Of a DNA stretch of 64,000 nucleotides, positions 36,226 to 46,055 are shown piece by piece. Each line of letters begins with the position of its first letter. The first letter of the stretch is position 1. Position numbers and translations under genes: made by a program. Source of the DNA: an uncultured Erythrobacter sp. (GTDB lineage: Bacteria; Pseudomonadota; Alphaproteobacteria; Sphingomonadales; Sphingomonadaceae). The notes below the pieces were generated by a model. It saw nothing but the letters and a program-made list of their open reading frames with translations, was not told where the DNA came from and made no database searches. The stretch is taken from positions 1,178,001 through 1,242,000 of the forward strand of contig CANLPY010000001.1 in assembly GCA_947493165.1 (NCBI GenBank). Reading direction: 5' to 3'.

Positions 36226-39200
36226 TCAATAATCGCGGCTTATTTCTGCTACCACGCTTTGCCTGCCGATCGTCGAAACGCTGCCAAGCAGTGATAGCCA
36301 ACGGGTAATCCTATATTCTACGCTGGTGGCGCTGTACCCACGGCCGTCGGTCACAATCTCGACATAGACACGGCGGCCAAGGTTCTTGCCCAACGCAACA
36401 CCAGTTCCACGATTCAGTGCAGGATCAGCGCTGACTATGCGCAATTGATCGAGACCGATCGCATTGCGCAGTCGGCTTACCGGATCCACCCCGCCCCCGC
36501 CGCGCAAACTTGCCAAAGCGGCGCCTAATTGCAGCGTATCGGTTGCCGAGAGCGAGGTGACCGAGCCGCCGAAGAGCAGGCGGGCAAGTATCTCTTCATC
36601 CGGTAATTGTGGATTTGAGCCGAAGGACACCTGAGGAGCCTCCGAATTGCCTGTGATCGCGACGGTCACATCAATCCCGCCGCTTTCCGTTTCTGCCGCA
36701 ATATCAAGGCGCGGATTGATAGGCTGCTCTGCGTCGAAAGCGATGCGACCACGCGTAAGTTCAAATCGAGTTCCAGCAAAGCTGTAAGCGCCGCGGACCA
36801 GATTAGCCTCTCCGCCGATCCGCGGGTCGCTCGTGGTCCCTCGCAAGGAGATGTTTGCGCCCCATTCGCTATCGAGTCCTAGGCCGTCTACAGAAATCCG
36901 GCTGCCTCCGCGTGCATCAACGAGATACCGCCAATCAGACGCGGCGGCCGTACGCGGTACCACATCGCGCGGTGTGTTCACTTCCCGGGTGCGAATATTA
37001 GGCAGCGCCATATCCTCTGCGGCAACGCCAAGCGCCCAGCTCGCACGGTCAATCCGTAGGCGGCCAGCGATTGTCCCGCCGCGGCCATCAGAAACGATCC
37101 TTAAAGGCCCCGTTAGCGTCGCTGAAAGACCGTTGGCATTGAGCAAGCGCGCTCTGTTAACAGCCGCTTTCAAGTCGATCTGCGGCGCTCTACCCGATTG
37201 AAGCCCAGCAAAATTGACCGTGCCGCTGCCGCTTACCGTGCCGCCGCGCGCTGTCGTTCCGGCAAACCGGGTTAGCTGAAGGCGAGAGCTGGTAAAGCGT
37301 CCGCGCATCGCAACGTCTGCGATATCTGTGCCTGATAAAGCGCTTTGCACGCGCAGACTATCGCTCGCCACACGCCCATTAAAGACGGGGTTGAGTAAGG
37401 TTCCTGTTACCTGCGAATTTACATCGACGGGGCCGGTCAAATCGAACGTCTCGATACCTGCCAGACGCCACACAGACTCTGCTGGACCACTATAATCAAC
37501 CTTGCCTGACAAACGCCCTTGTTGCAGACGAGCAACCAAGTCTCCGCTGGCTGGAAGGCCAGTAATAGTGCCTTTTACTTTACCCAATTGATTGCCGCCG
37601 TCGCGAAAAACCGCGCCGCCTGAGAGCCGCGAAGGAGTGAGGTCCAGCACCGCGAGCAAATCGACGGGTCGCGATGATAGGACAAGCCCAGAGCGTGTGA
37701 AGTTCTTCACCCGTATCTTCGCATCCGCATTAGGAGCGTTGCTTCCAATCTGTCGATATTTCACGATACCAGAAATCACCCCGCCAAACCCAAGATCAGC
37801 CACCGCCAGATCGGCGAGTGAGAGCGGCATATTGGCAAGTTTTGCGTCAATCGCGGTTTCAGCCCCGCCCAATGCGCCTTCAACGATCGCATAACCGCGT
37901 CCAAAGCCGACCTGTGTCGGCGCCAGCCTCCAACCGTCTTGCTCTGAACCAGACGTCAGCACCGCGCGGCGCGGCATGGTGATGCGGCGCCCAGCAAATT
38001 CTCCGCGCGCAAGCAAAGCGATCCGATCAGGCGCGATATCGCCGTCAAACTTCAACGAAAATCGGTCGCTGCGCCGCCCGGCAATAGAGGCTGTTACATC
38101 GCCGCTGCCGTTCGCTATGTTGGCATCTGCTGCGAACCTCGCCAAATATAAACCACCGTAGCGAAGGCCTTCGCCCGATATATCGGCCTCAATCTCGCTC
38201 GTCCCTTTCGCGACGGCGGCTTTTACGTTGATATCTGCACTCGCGAGCGAGATTGGGGTGGCGCCGCCAAAGTTCGCGTTTGCAGCGGTCACATCAGCGG
38301 CGAAACCTTGCACTCCGCCTTCAGGTGCCAGCCCAATCGTTCCTGACAGACCACCGCCATTAAGGGACAACCGACCGCGCCCCCCATCATCTTCAAGAGC
38401 AAGCGCGCCCGTCACATCGGTACGCCAAACCCGCAGGGATGCGATATCTATTTGCGCTGGCGCATTGCCTGGCAAAGCTAAACCAAGCGAGCCGGCAAAC
38501 GGCCCGAGCAGTGACCCACCCTCTGTATCGATCGCAAAGCCATCATCACTTGGGGCGATGGCCACGCGCACATCGGAAAGTCCAGCTGCGGGGAGCGGGT
38601 CTGCGAACACCAAGACGGCCCGCGGACCATCAACCGCGAACTCCGCATCAATGTCAAATGGGCCATATTCGCTGTGGCGACCTGATCCGACGAGGTTCGT
38701 AGTGCCATCAACCACGCGCCCATCGGCGGTCAAAGTAAGGTTGGGGCTTTCTGCGGAAAGAGCATTGAATGCAAAAGGCGAGTTCCCTCCCACAGACAAA
38801 CCGCCGCGCAATTTGACCGCACCGCCAGCGACATTGGCCACTGTCTCGTTAGAGATATTGGCGAGATCACCAGCAAAGTTCGCGCGTAAACTCCAAGGCA
38901 CATTCGCGCCGACCTTCAGCAGGATTTTCGCGGTTGCATTGGCGGTGCCGATTTCGGCCAGCGTCAGGCCGCGCGCGGCGACGGGACCGGCCAGAGCATA
39001 TGCTCCCGCTGCAGTGTTGCCGCGTAGGCTCAAATTCGCGGCGATCTGTCCAAACGAGACCTGTAAATTATCGCTGGTCAGGGCATTGTTGCGCCAGTCG
39101 AGTGCCCCGCGCAGCGTACCGCTCGTCAAATAGGGATCAAGCGCTTCCACACCTGTGTTCACCGGCCCGCTGATTACATCAAGCGGAACTGACCAACCTG

Positions 39201-40443
39201 CGCCATCGAAGCGGGCAACCCCGTTTTGACGAAGGTCTGCAATCTGCGTCTCCCCAGATATCAGTTGCCCTACGTCAAGCCTATGCGCGATTTCAATGTC
39301 ACGGAATGGGCCATTTAGGGTTGCATTTAAACTAGTATTTCCGAGCGTAAGATTATCCGCAAACAAGTTCTGATCGCGCAAGTTTGCATCGACTGTAAAT
39401 TCGTTAAACGTATTATCCGCAAGATCGACAGCGCCCTCACCTCGCGCCATGAGCGCGCGCGTAACCGCCGTAACTTGCCCGTCAAAAACGCTCTCCTCAA
39501 GACGGCCAACAACGGCCAAAGATACCGCTTCACCCAAAGCGCGCGACGTCAGCCCAGTGCCCGAAAAGGGCGATGCAATCTGGCCAAGCAGATTGTATTC
39601 ACCTGCACGATTGGCAATCTGAAACCCTGCTATCCGTTTTGCCTGCACCGCGTCATCATCAAGCTGACCCCTGCGCGTAACCAGGCCGTATCCAAGCCAT
39701 TCCGTCCAAGTACCCTCGCCCGTGATCTGAGCGCGGTAACCGTCTTGAAGGCCCGCAATTTGGGCGATCACGCCGCCAGCAGGTGCGGCGTAATCCAGTT
39801 CAAGATCGAACCGGTCACCATCGGGCATAGCGTCAAGCAACAATGCCAAACGATCTTCGCTACCTAAATTGCCATCAGCTTCGACGAACACACGGCCCGC
39901 ACGAATATCAGCTGTGGCGGTCAAATCGACGCGCTGCGCATTCTCACCGGCCAAGCCCGGCGCAAGTGTAAGGTTCTCAATCGCCAATTGGTCGATGCGA
40001 ATGTCAAAATTTGGCAGGATTGGCGCATCAGGATCACCCGGCAGCAATTCTGGCAAGCGCAGCAGCGTACCTCTTCGAACGGTTAGTTCACGGACGTCCA
40101 ATCCGCTCCAAAGCCAAGCAAGCGGGTTCCAGTTGAGTTCCACCTCTGGAATGCTCAGAAATTCGCCCTGCGGATCAAACAATACGACATCATGCAATGT
40201 AGCTTGCCCGTAGATGTCTCCTTCAATCCTACCAACCTCAAAGCGCAGCCCGGATGCGGGCGCAACCTCGGCAATTTGATCGGCAACAAAACGCTTCCCA
40301 ATTGAGGTGCTCAAAAATGCTCCAACCAGCAACAACGGAAGCAAAAGAATGGCGAGCGCCCAGCCAAGCCGCTTCGCCCAGCGGCGTTTGCGCTTATCGG
40401 GCGGACTTTCTGCGTCTTGTTCCTGGATCTCAGTGCCGCTCAT
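36226..40443 (-). CDS. tamB: Translocation and assembly module protein TamB
   Basis: 1405-residue inner-membrane-anchored, periplasm-spanning protein with one N-terminal helix (about residues 22-47, WAKRLGWALAILLLPLLLVG). A long beta-rich AsmA-like body (repeated short strands, many 'G..R.' and 'A.G' turns) follows. The C-terminal DUF490 domain carries NPRLDIAAETESGGIDVTVAITG and LPDEEILARLLFGGSVTSLS. With TamA it helps assemble autotransporters and moves phospholipid to the outer membrane. The start overlaps the tamA stop by one base (ATGA type), so the pair is coupled. Confidence 0.93.
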   Translation of the reverse strand: MSGTEIQEQDAESPPDKRKRRWAKRLGWALAILLLPLLLVGAFLSTSIGKRFVADQIAEVAPASGLRFEVGRIEGDIYGQATLHDVVLFDPQGEFLSIPEVELNWNPLAWLWSGLDVRELTVRRGTLLRLPELLPGDPDAPILPNFDIRIDQLAIENLTLAPGLAGENAQRVDLTATADIRAGRVFVEADGNLGSEDRLALLLDAMPDGDRFDLELDYAAPAGGVIAQIAGLQDGYRAQITGEGTWTEWLGYGLVTRRGQLDDDAVQAKRIAGFQIANRAGEYNLLGQIASPFSGTGLTSRALGEAVSLAVVGRLEESVFDGQVTAVTRALMARGEGAVDLADNTFNEFTVDANLRDQNLFADNLTLGNTSLNATLNGPFRDIEIAHRLDVGQLISGETQIADLRQNGVARFDGAGWSVPLDVISGPVNTGVEALDPYLTSGTLRGALDWRNNALTSDNLQVSFGQIAANLSLRGNTAAGAYALAGPVAARGLTLAEIGTANATAKILLKVGANVPWSLRANFAGDLANISNETVANVAGGAVKLRGGLSVGGNSPFAFNALSAESPNLTLTADGRVVDGTTNLVGSGRHSEYGPFDIDAEFAVDGPRAVLVFADPLPAAGLSDVRVAIAPSDDGFAIDTEGGSLLGPFAGSLGLALPGNAPAQIDIASLRVWRTDVTGALALEDDGGRGRLSLNGGGLSGTIGLAPEGGVQGFAADVTAANANFGGATPISLASADINVKAAVAKGTSEIEADISGEGLRYGGLYLARFAADANIANGSGDVTASIAGRRSDRFSLKFDGDIAPDRIALLARGEFAGRRITMPRRAVLTSGSEQDGWRLAPTQVGFGRGYAIVEGALGGAETAIDAKLANMPLSLADLAVADLGFGGVISGIVKYRQIGSNAPNADAKIRVKNFTRSGLVLSSRPVDLLAVLDLTPSRLSGGAVFRDGGNQLGKVKGTITGLPASGDLVARLQQGRLSGKVDYSGPAESVWRLAGIETFDLTGPVDVNSQVTGTLLNPVFNGRVASDSLRVQSALSGTDIADVAMRGRFTSSRLQLTRFAGTTARGGTVSGSGTVNFAGLQSGRAPQIDLKAAVNRARLLNANGLSATLTGPLRIVSDGRGGTIAGRLRIDRASWALGVAAEDMALPNIRTREVNTPRDVVPRTAAASDWRYLVDARGGSRISVDGLGLDSEWGANISLRGTTSDPRIGGEANLVRGAYSFAGTRFELTRGRIAFDAEQPINPRLDIAAETESGGIDVTVAITGNSEAPQVSFGSNPQLPDEEILARLLFGGSVTSLSATDTLQLGAALASLRGGGGVDPVSRLRNAIGLDQLRIVSADPALNRGTGVALGKNLGRRVYVEIVTDGRGYSATSVEYRITRWLSLLGSVSTIGRQSVVAEISRDY

Positions 40444-42701
40444 CAGAAGGCCTGACCCAAGCTCACATAAACCACCACAGGGCTATCAAATTCATTGGGG
40501 TTAAGCGGCACACCGACATCAAACCGGATCGGGCCAAAGCCGGTCTTGTACCGTATACCCAGACCAGCGCCGACGCGGATTAGTCCTAGATCCGGTGCGG
40601 TGGCAGTAGAAACCGACCCCGCATCTATGAACGGGACGACTTCCAATGCTCCGTCGAAAAAGCCGGTTTGAATGCGCGCTTCAAGCGCAAGTTCTACCAG
40701 CGAACGCCCACCTGTTGGTTCGCCGCTTATGGGATCGCGCGGACCAATCGCTTGGAAACCATAGCCGCGGACGGATCCTCCACCGCCAGCGTAGAGCCTG
40801 CGCGATGGCGCGATAACATCAGTTGACGCCCCTTGAATTGTGGCAAAGCGCCCGCGTCCGGCAAGCACAGTTGATCCAATGGATTGGTAATAGGTCGCGT
40901 CCACTTCGCTTCGGAAGTAAAAGCTAGAAACATCTTCACTTCTAGAAACCTCGGGTGCAAGCGTACCGCTGAGTCTAAAACCAGACGTCGGATCAAGCAG
41001 ATCATCACTGCCATCGATAGTCGCACGGGCGAAGAAGCCGCCGATAAGGAAATCTTGCCGCGGAGAGTCAATCCCTCCAACACCTTGGTTGCGCTCACTC
41101 GTATACAGCAATTCACTGCCAACCGCCCAACTAAACGGCTTTTGAAACAAGAGATTGGATAGTCTTTCAAACGTGCCGCGCAGCGCAATGGTCCGCGCGT
41201 CAACCGCCTCTGTTTCGATGTCGCTGGCATAGGCGTCAATCGTCAAAACCTGATCGCGAGCTCGGAAATTGCCGCGCTTGAAACTAAGGCTGGCTAGCTG
41301 CTCGCGCGTTCCTGCGATGGCCCGGGCGGTCAGCGCGCCTTCCGGCGGGAAGAGATTGCGATGCTGCCAGCTGGCCTCAACTTTCAGACCATCTTCCGAT
41401 CCAAAGCCAATTGCGCCTGCGATCGTGCGGAGCTTCGCCTTTTCGAGGCCCACATCCATTGCGACAACACCGGGCTCATCACCGCGCGGCGGTGTGATCT
41501 CCCGCGGGGTAACGCTGACCGAGGAAACAAGGCCAGTCGCGGTTACTGCGCGGCGCAGATCGAGTTCCAGACTGCGTTGATAAGTATCTCCCGGGTCAAA
41601 CCGAGCGATCCGTTCAAGGTGACGATCCGATAGGAAATCAGGCAAACTGCTATTCACACCGCCAAACACATATTTACCGCCCGGTTGAACCGGCAAAGTA
41701 AGATCGCCTTCACGCCGGTCATGGTCGATCAACAATTCCGCCGCAGCGATTTCGGCAAACGGATAACCCTTCTCGCCCAAGGCTGTGTCGAGAGAAGCCA
41801 CCTCATCAACAATGCGATCATTGTAAAGCGGCTGGCCTGATTGGATATCAAAGGCAGCACGCAGCGTCTCATAATCAGGCGCAGTGTCCAGCGCGCCAAG
41901 GTCGATCAAACCGAAATCATAACGCTCGCCCGGCAGAATATCGAAACGGATGCTCGGATCGGCGTCGGCCACCTCTTCGCCAATACGCCGCCCGCTAATT
42001 TGGCGGATCACTTGGCCGTCGTAATAGCCATAATTGCGCAAAAGCCGTTCAAGTAAACCTTGATCTGCCCGTGCGCGAGCCGCCAGCTGAGCAATCGAAT
42101 CTTCACCCGAATCCAGCTGTTGAACGGTAGACAATGCGTTGAAGCGAGAGATGAAATTGGTGTTCTCAGGAAAAGAATCACGGTCGCTTGGGAAGGCGAG
42201 TACCAACTCATCACTGACCCGTTCAGGCCGCAACTCAGGTAACACGATTAAGTCTGGTGCATCGATTTCTGCCAAGGCCTCAACTTGCGGATCGGGTTCA
42301 AGCGGCTCCGGAAGGGCGAGTTCAAACTGCTCAAGCTGTTGGTCAATAGTGTCCGTGACTAGTTGAGGTGAACTAGGGGTTTCGGTTTGCGGCGGCTGAT
42401 CATCTGACGCCGAACCTCCAGATGCCCAATCTTCGGGGGCTTCAACAGCACTGTCGGGGATTAAGTCTTCCAGACGAAACGGCGCAGGCGCGGTAACCGG
42501 TGGAGCAGGCTGGTCTGTGGAAACCACCTCTTGTTCGTCAGACTTTGTTTCGCTTTGCTCAGATTCGGGTTGATCGAGCGGAGCGGCCTGCTCCTGCCCG
42601 CGCAACGGAGTTGTAAACATGGCGCAGCCAAACACCGCGCCGAGCAGAACACTTTTCAATGTCGTAGATTTAACTCGCTGGGAGTTTAGCCGGCTGGCCA
42701 T
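40443..42701 (-). CDS. tamA: Outer-membrane Omp85-family assembly protein TamA
   Basis: 752 residues from the ATG at 42701. A signal-like hydrophobic segment ([20 protein letters not shown]) is followed by an acidic Glu/Pro-rich stretch of about 130 residues, then POTRA domains (for example [20 protein letters not shown]) and the 16-strand barrel. Barrel landmarks: [28 protein letters not shown] and the terminal [11 protein letters not shown] with C-terminal Phe, the signal for outer-membrane insertion. The chosen start overlaps the end of bpt by 32 bases; an upstream frame to 42914 lies within bpt and is unlikely. Confidence 0.92.
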   Translation of the reverse strand: MASRLNSQRVKSTTLKSVLLGAVFGCAMFTTPLRGQEQAAPLDQPESEQSETKSDEQEVVSTDQPAPPVTAPAPFRLEDLIPDSAVEAPEDWASGGSASDDQPPQTETPSSPQLVTDTIDQQLEQFELALPEPLEPDPQVEALAEIDAPDLIVLPELRPERVSDELVLAFPSDRDSFPENTNFISRFNALSTVQQLDSGEDSIAQLAARARADQGLLERLLRNYGYYDGQVIRQISGRRIGEEVADADPSIRFDILPGERYDFGLIDLGALDTAPDYETLRAAFDIQSGQPLYNDRIVDEVASLDTALGEKGYPFAEIAAAELLIDHDRREGDLTLPVQPGGKYVFGGVNSSLPDFLSDRHLERIARFDPGDTYQRSLELDLRRAVTATGLVSSVSVTPREITPPRGDEPGVVAMDVGLEKAKLRTIAGAIGFGSEDGLKVEASWQHRNLFPPEGALTARAIAGTREQLASLSFKRGNFRARDQVLTIDAYASDIETEAVDARTIALRGTFERLSNLLFQKPFSWAVGSELLYTSERNQGVGGIDSPRQDFLIGGFFARATIDGSDDLLDPTSGFRLSGTLAPEVSRSEDVSSFYFRSEVDATYYQSIGSTVLAGRGRFATIQGASTDVIAPSRRLYAGGGGSVRGYGFQAIGPRDPISGEPTGGRSLVELALEARIQTGFFDGALEVVPFIDAGSVSTATAPDLGLIRVGAGLGIRYKTGFGPIRFDVGVPLNPNEFDSPVVVYVSLGQAF

Positions 42702-43515
42702 CCTTACCGCGCGCTGCAGGGAGCCCGCCAGCGGATTTATCGCGCGGAGCGGTTGCTGCGGCGATGAGCGCAGATTGATCTTCGTTTGACATACGTTGCC
42801 AACCATCACGTGTGAGGCGTTCGAGAGGTCGATAGCGCACCTTGTACTGCATCCTGGGCGAACCCTCGACCCAATAGCCGAGATAAACATATGGAAGGCC
42901 TTCCGCCGCAGCACGCTGAATATGATCGAGAATTATATAATTCCCCAGACCGGCGCGAGTTCCATGATCTGGGTCATAAAAGCTGTAAATCATCGACAGA
43001 CCATCACCCTGCCGATCAGTTAAACAAGCTCCAATCAGTTTTCCCGGTTGACCGTCGCTGCTTGGCTCACGATATTCAACCAGATAGCTGGTAACCGGCG
43101 TGTGCTCTACCATGTCAGCATAGTCGAGTTCATCCATAGCGGCCATTCCACCATCGGGATGGCGTTCGCTGAGATATTTTGTCAGGAGCTCAAACTGCTC
43201 ATCTGTCGCCCATGGCCTGCATTCAGTTACCACCAAGTCAGTGTTGCGCTTCAATAGGCGCTTTTGCGTAGAAGATGGCGCGAACTCATCAGCGACGACG
43301 CGCACCGAAACACAAGCCTGACAATCCTGACAGCTGGGGCGATAAGCAACCGTCTGACTACGGCGAAACCCAATTCGGCCCAATGCTTCATTCAGTTGAT
43401 CGGCATGACCGCCCTTTAGCTCTGTAAAAACCTTGCGCTCACTCTTGCCCGGCAAATAGGGGCAAGGCGCTGGGCTGGTCACGAAAAAGCGGGGGAAGCG
43501 TATCGGGGCCGTCAC
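42670..43515 (-). CDS. bpt: Leucyl-tRNA--protein transferase Bpt (arginyltransferase family)
   Basis: N-end-rule enzyme that moves Leu (Bpt) or Arg (Ate1-like) from tRNA to proteins with N-terminal Asp or Glu, marking them for ClpSAP. Family motifs: [18 protein letters not shown], the Cys cluster [15 protein letters not shown], and [20 protein letters not shown] near the end. 281 residues. It is the first gene of a likely bpt-tamA-tamB operon. The choice of Bpt over Ate follows the bacterial distribution of the family. Confidence 0.92.
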   Translation of the reverse strand: MTAPIRFPRFFVTSPAPCPYLPGKSERKVFTELKGGHADQLNEALGRIGFRRSQTVAYRPSCQDCQACVSVRVVADEFAPSSTQKRLLKRNTDLVVTECRPWATDEQFELLTKYLSERHPDGGMAAMDELDYADMVEHTPVTSYLVEYREPSSDGQPGKLIGACLTDRQGDGLSMIYSFYDPDHGTRAGLGNYIILDHIQRAAAEGLPYVYLGYWVEGSPRMQYKVRYRPLERLTRDGWQRMSNEDQSALIAAATAPRDKSAGGLPAARGKDGQPAKLPAS

Positions 43516-43770
43516 GATTTGCCTGTAGTCCTCTCACGTGGGGAATCAGCGGGGCGCTGCGTTAAGACAATCTTATGCCTGCTTAGCAAGCGAAGTAAAA
43601 GACTCTTAACCATGAAACAGGGTGAACAAAACCTTACTATGCACATCTCGTCGTACCCTAAGGTGGCCGGATACACTGGGGAAACTCAGTTCCCTCCAAT
43701 TTGGATCGGATTGATCACTGCTCGCTAAATCGAGAGCGCGATCTTACCCGGTTATCCAAAAACCGGCGGA
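43516..43770. other. Intergenic region with CtrA-like half-sites and a hairpin
   Basis: 255 bases between the end of the threonine ammonia-lyase gene and the bpt start. It holds GTAA-N7-TTAACC at 43595-43611 (one mismatch to a full CtrA box, continuing as TTAACCAT) and a 6-bp hairpin CCGGTT/AACCGG (43748-43766) just after the lyase stop, with no T-run. No convincing gene. Confidence 0.35.
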
Positions 43771-45033
43771 TCAAGCCAATTCGGCGACGCTAACTTGATA
43801 TCCAGCTTCACCCAGCGCCTTTACCAATGCATTGAGTTGATCGGCATCGCGCGCCTCGCACTCAATGTCCGTAATCAATCCCTTGGCAGGCAGCGTTGTA
43901 AAAATGCGCTGGTGGTAGATTTCGATGATGTTGACGTTGTGAGCATCGAACAGACGCATGACCTTAAACAGAGCGCCCGGTCGATCCTGCAAGGTCACAC
44001 GCAGACGCGCTAAGCGCCCCTGCCTAGCCAGGTCGCGCAGGAGGACATTGGCAAGCAAACGCGTATCAATATTACCGCCGCAAAGGACCAACCCGATGGA
44101 CTTTCCGGCGAACCTCTCAGGATATTGAAGCACAGCTGCCAAACCCGCAGCTCCGGCGCCCTCAACCACGGTTTTCTCGATCTGCAGCAGCAAGGACACC
44201 GCTTTTTCCAGCCAAGGTTCATCGACCAAAAGGATGTCATTCACGCGCTCAGAAATCACTTTGCTGGTGAACTCACCCGGCTGTTTAACAGCGATTCCTT
44301 CTGCGAGCGTATCGCCGCCGCAAACTTTATTTTCGCCTTTCAACCGCGCATACATACTTGGGAACAGGCTCGCCTGCACGCCGATCATCTCTATCTCGGG
44401 ATTAAGCGCATTGGCGACTGTCGACATGCCAGAAATCAATCCGCCCCCACCAATAGGTGTAACAAAACAGTCAAAATCCGACTTCTGCTCCAACATTTCG
44501 AGCGCGACCGTGCCCTGGCCTGCTGCGACGTGCGGGTCGTCGAAGGGGTGTACAAACGTGAGCCCCATTTCCTGCTCCAGCTTGCGCGCATGAGCATTTG
44601 CATCGTCAAAAGTCTCACCTTCAAGCACGACATTACCGCCGACACTCTCGGTCTGCATGACCTTAACCGTAGGCGTCGTGCGCGGCATAACAATCGTAAC
44701 CGGCACGCCCAAACGCGTCCCGTGATAAGAAAGGCCTTGGCTGTGGTTGCCCGCTGATGCTGCGATAACGCCGCGCTGGCGCTGCTCATCGGTCAGCTGC
44801 AACAATGCATTGAGCGCGCCGCGCTCTTTATAGGCAGCGGTAAACTGCAAGTTCTCAAATTTCAGCCAAATCTCTGCACCCGTAATCTCCGATAGAGTAA
44901 TTGAGTGCATCATCGGGGTGTTGACCACCGCGCCTTTGATCCGTGCAGCGGCTGCGCGCACATCGTCTAGGGTGAGATCATCCGCGCTAAAGATAGCGCC
45001 GTTTGCGTTCGCGGAGGCTTGTTTGACTGTCAT
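43771..45033 (-). CDS. Threonine ammonia-lyase with C-terminal ACT domain
   Basis: PLP enzyme deaminating threonine (and serine) to 2-oxobutyrate, the entry to isoleucine. The PLP lysine is Lys69 in TAAYKERGA; the phosphate-binding loop is TPIGGGGLISG. Residues about 335-420 form one ACT-like regulatory domain (RVTLQDRPGALFKVMRLFDAHNVNI). 420 residues with a single ACT corresponds to the shorter, TdcB/IlvA-like alphaproteobacterial form. Single gene, divergent from the dehydrogenase. Confidence 0.92.
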   Translation of the reverse strand: MTVKQASANANGAIFSADDLTLDDVRAAAARIKGAVVNTPMMHSITLSEITGAEIWLKFENLQFTAAYKERGALNALLQLTDEQRQRGVIAASAGNHSQGLSYHGTRLGVPVTIVMPRTTPTVKVMQTESVGGNVVLEGETFDDANAHARKLEQEMGLTFVHPFDDPHVAAGQGTVALEMLEQKSDFDCFVTPIGGGGLISGMSTVANALNPEIEMIGVQASLFPSMYARLKGENKVCGGDTLAEGIAVKQPGEFTSKVISERVNDILLVDEPWLEKAVSLLLQIEKTVVEGAGAAGLAAVLQYPERFAGKSIGLVLCGGNIDTRLLANVLLRDLARQGRLARLRVTLQDRPGALFKVMRLFDAHNVNIIEIYHQRIFTTLPAKGLITDIECEARDADQLNALVKALGEAGYQVSVAELA

Positions 45034-45144
45034 GACGCTAGGGCCGTTAGGCGTTTGCGCGCATCAGGGCAATGCGAATGGCGTCTTGGCCGTTCGGTGG
45101 ATTGGGTTGGCGCAGCCAGCAATTGGGATTAGAGCATTGCCAAT

Positions 45145-46047
45145 ATGAGCAAAATTCAAAAATTGGCCTTTATCGGATTGGGCGTAATGGGCGGACCGAT
45201 GGCCGGTCATTTAGCCCGCGCTGGTCACACCGTCACAGCGTATAATCGCTCAAAAGAACGTGCTGATAAATGGCGCGCCGCGTGGTCAAAAGAAGGGCTG
45301 CCTGTCAATTTTGCTGATACGCCAGCCACGGCGGCGAAAGATGCCGACATTGTCTTTATTTGTGTTGGCAATGACGATGACCTCGCCAGCGTTACATTTG
45401 GCGAAACCGGCGTTTTGACCGGGATAAAGAGCGGCGCGCTGCTGGTTGACCACACGACTGTCTCTGCAAAGATGGCGCGGCAATTGTCAGCAGCCGCAGC
45501 AGAGCTTGCTATCGATTGCATTGATGCACCCGTTTCAGGCGGTCAAGCTGGCGCTGAAAACGGCCAACTGGCGATTATGTGCGGCGGTAACGAAGAAGCG
45601 CTTGCCCGCGCCGCCCCAATTATGGATTGCTACGCGAAAAGCATCGTCCATGTCGGAGAAGCTGGCGCTGGTCAGACGGCTAAAATGGCAAACCAAATGT
45701 GCATCGCGGGCGTACTGGCTGGCCTGTCTGAAGCCGTTCGGCTGGCAGAGGCCGCTGGACTTGATATGGATAAAGCATATCAAGCTATTTCTGGCGGCGC
45801 CGCGCAAAGCTGGCAGATGGATAATCGCTGGGCGAGTATGGCGGCAGACAGTTTTGATTTCGGTTTCGCAATCGACTGGATGCGCAAGGACCTCGGCTAT
45901 GCTCTGGACGAAGGAAAACGCCTAGGGTTGTCATCGCCAATGACAGCTTTGGTCGATCAGTTTTACGCCGATATACAAGCGGACGGAGGAGGCCGGCTGG
46001 ATACCAGCGCTCTCATCACCCGATTGCCGCAACCCAAAAGGGATTAA
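45145..46047 (+). CDS. NAD(P)-dependent beta-hydroxyacid dehydrogenase (HIBADH family)
   Basis: Two-domain enzyme: Rossmann motif GLGVMGGPMAGHLARAGH, substrate-binding DAPVSGGQAGAENGQLAIM, and the catalytic Lys in GAGQTAKMANQM. The C-terminal all-helical domain contains DFGFAIDWMRKDLGYAL. 300 residues. Substrate could be 3-hydroxyisobutyrate, tartronate semialdehyde or a related acid; the sequence alone does not decide. It is followed eight bases later by the amidohydrolase. Confidence 0.92.
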   Translation: MSKIQKLAFIGLGVMGGPMAGHLARAGHTVTAYNRSKERADKWRAAWSKEGLPVNFADTPATAAKDADIVFICVGNDDDLASVTFGETGVLTGIKSGALLVDHTTVSAKMARQLSAAAAELAIDCIDAPVSGGQAGAENGQLAIMCGGNEEALARAAPIMDCYAKSIVHVGEAGAGQTAKMANQMCIAGVLAGLSEAVRLAEAAGLDMDKAYQAISGGAAQSWQMDNRWASMAADSFDFGFAIDWMRKDLGYALDEGKRLGLSSPMTALVDQFYADIQADGGGRLDTSALITRLPQPKRD

Positions 46048-46055
46048 GACACGTT

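Noticed and set aside
38228..39133. 301-residue plus-strand frame opposite tamB
   Set aside because: Composition (Pro/Ser/Ala/Arg) is that of an antisense shadow of repetitive TamB sequence, with no recognisable motif.
43519..43728. 69-residue plus-strand frame between bpt and the threonine ammonia-lyase
   Set aside because: Non-ATG start, no domain character. A shorter ATG start (43612) would give 38 residues with no support.
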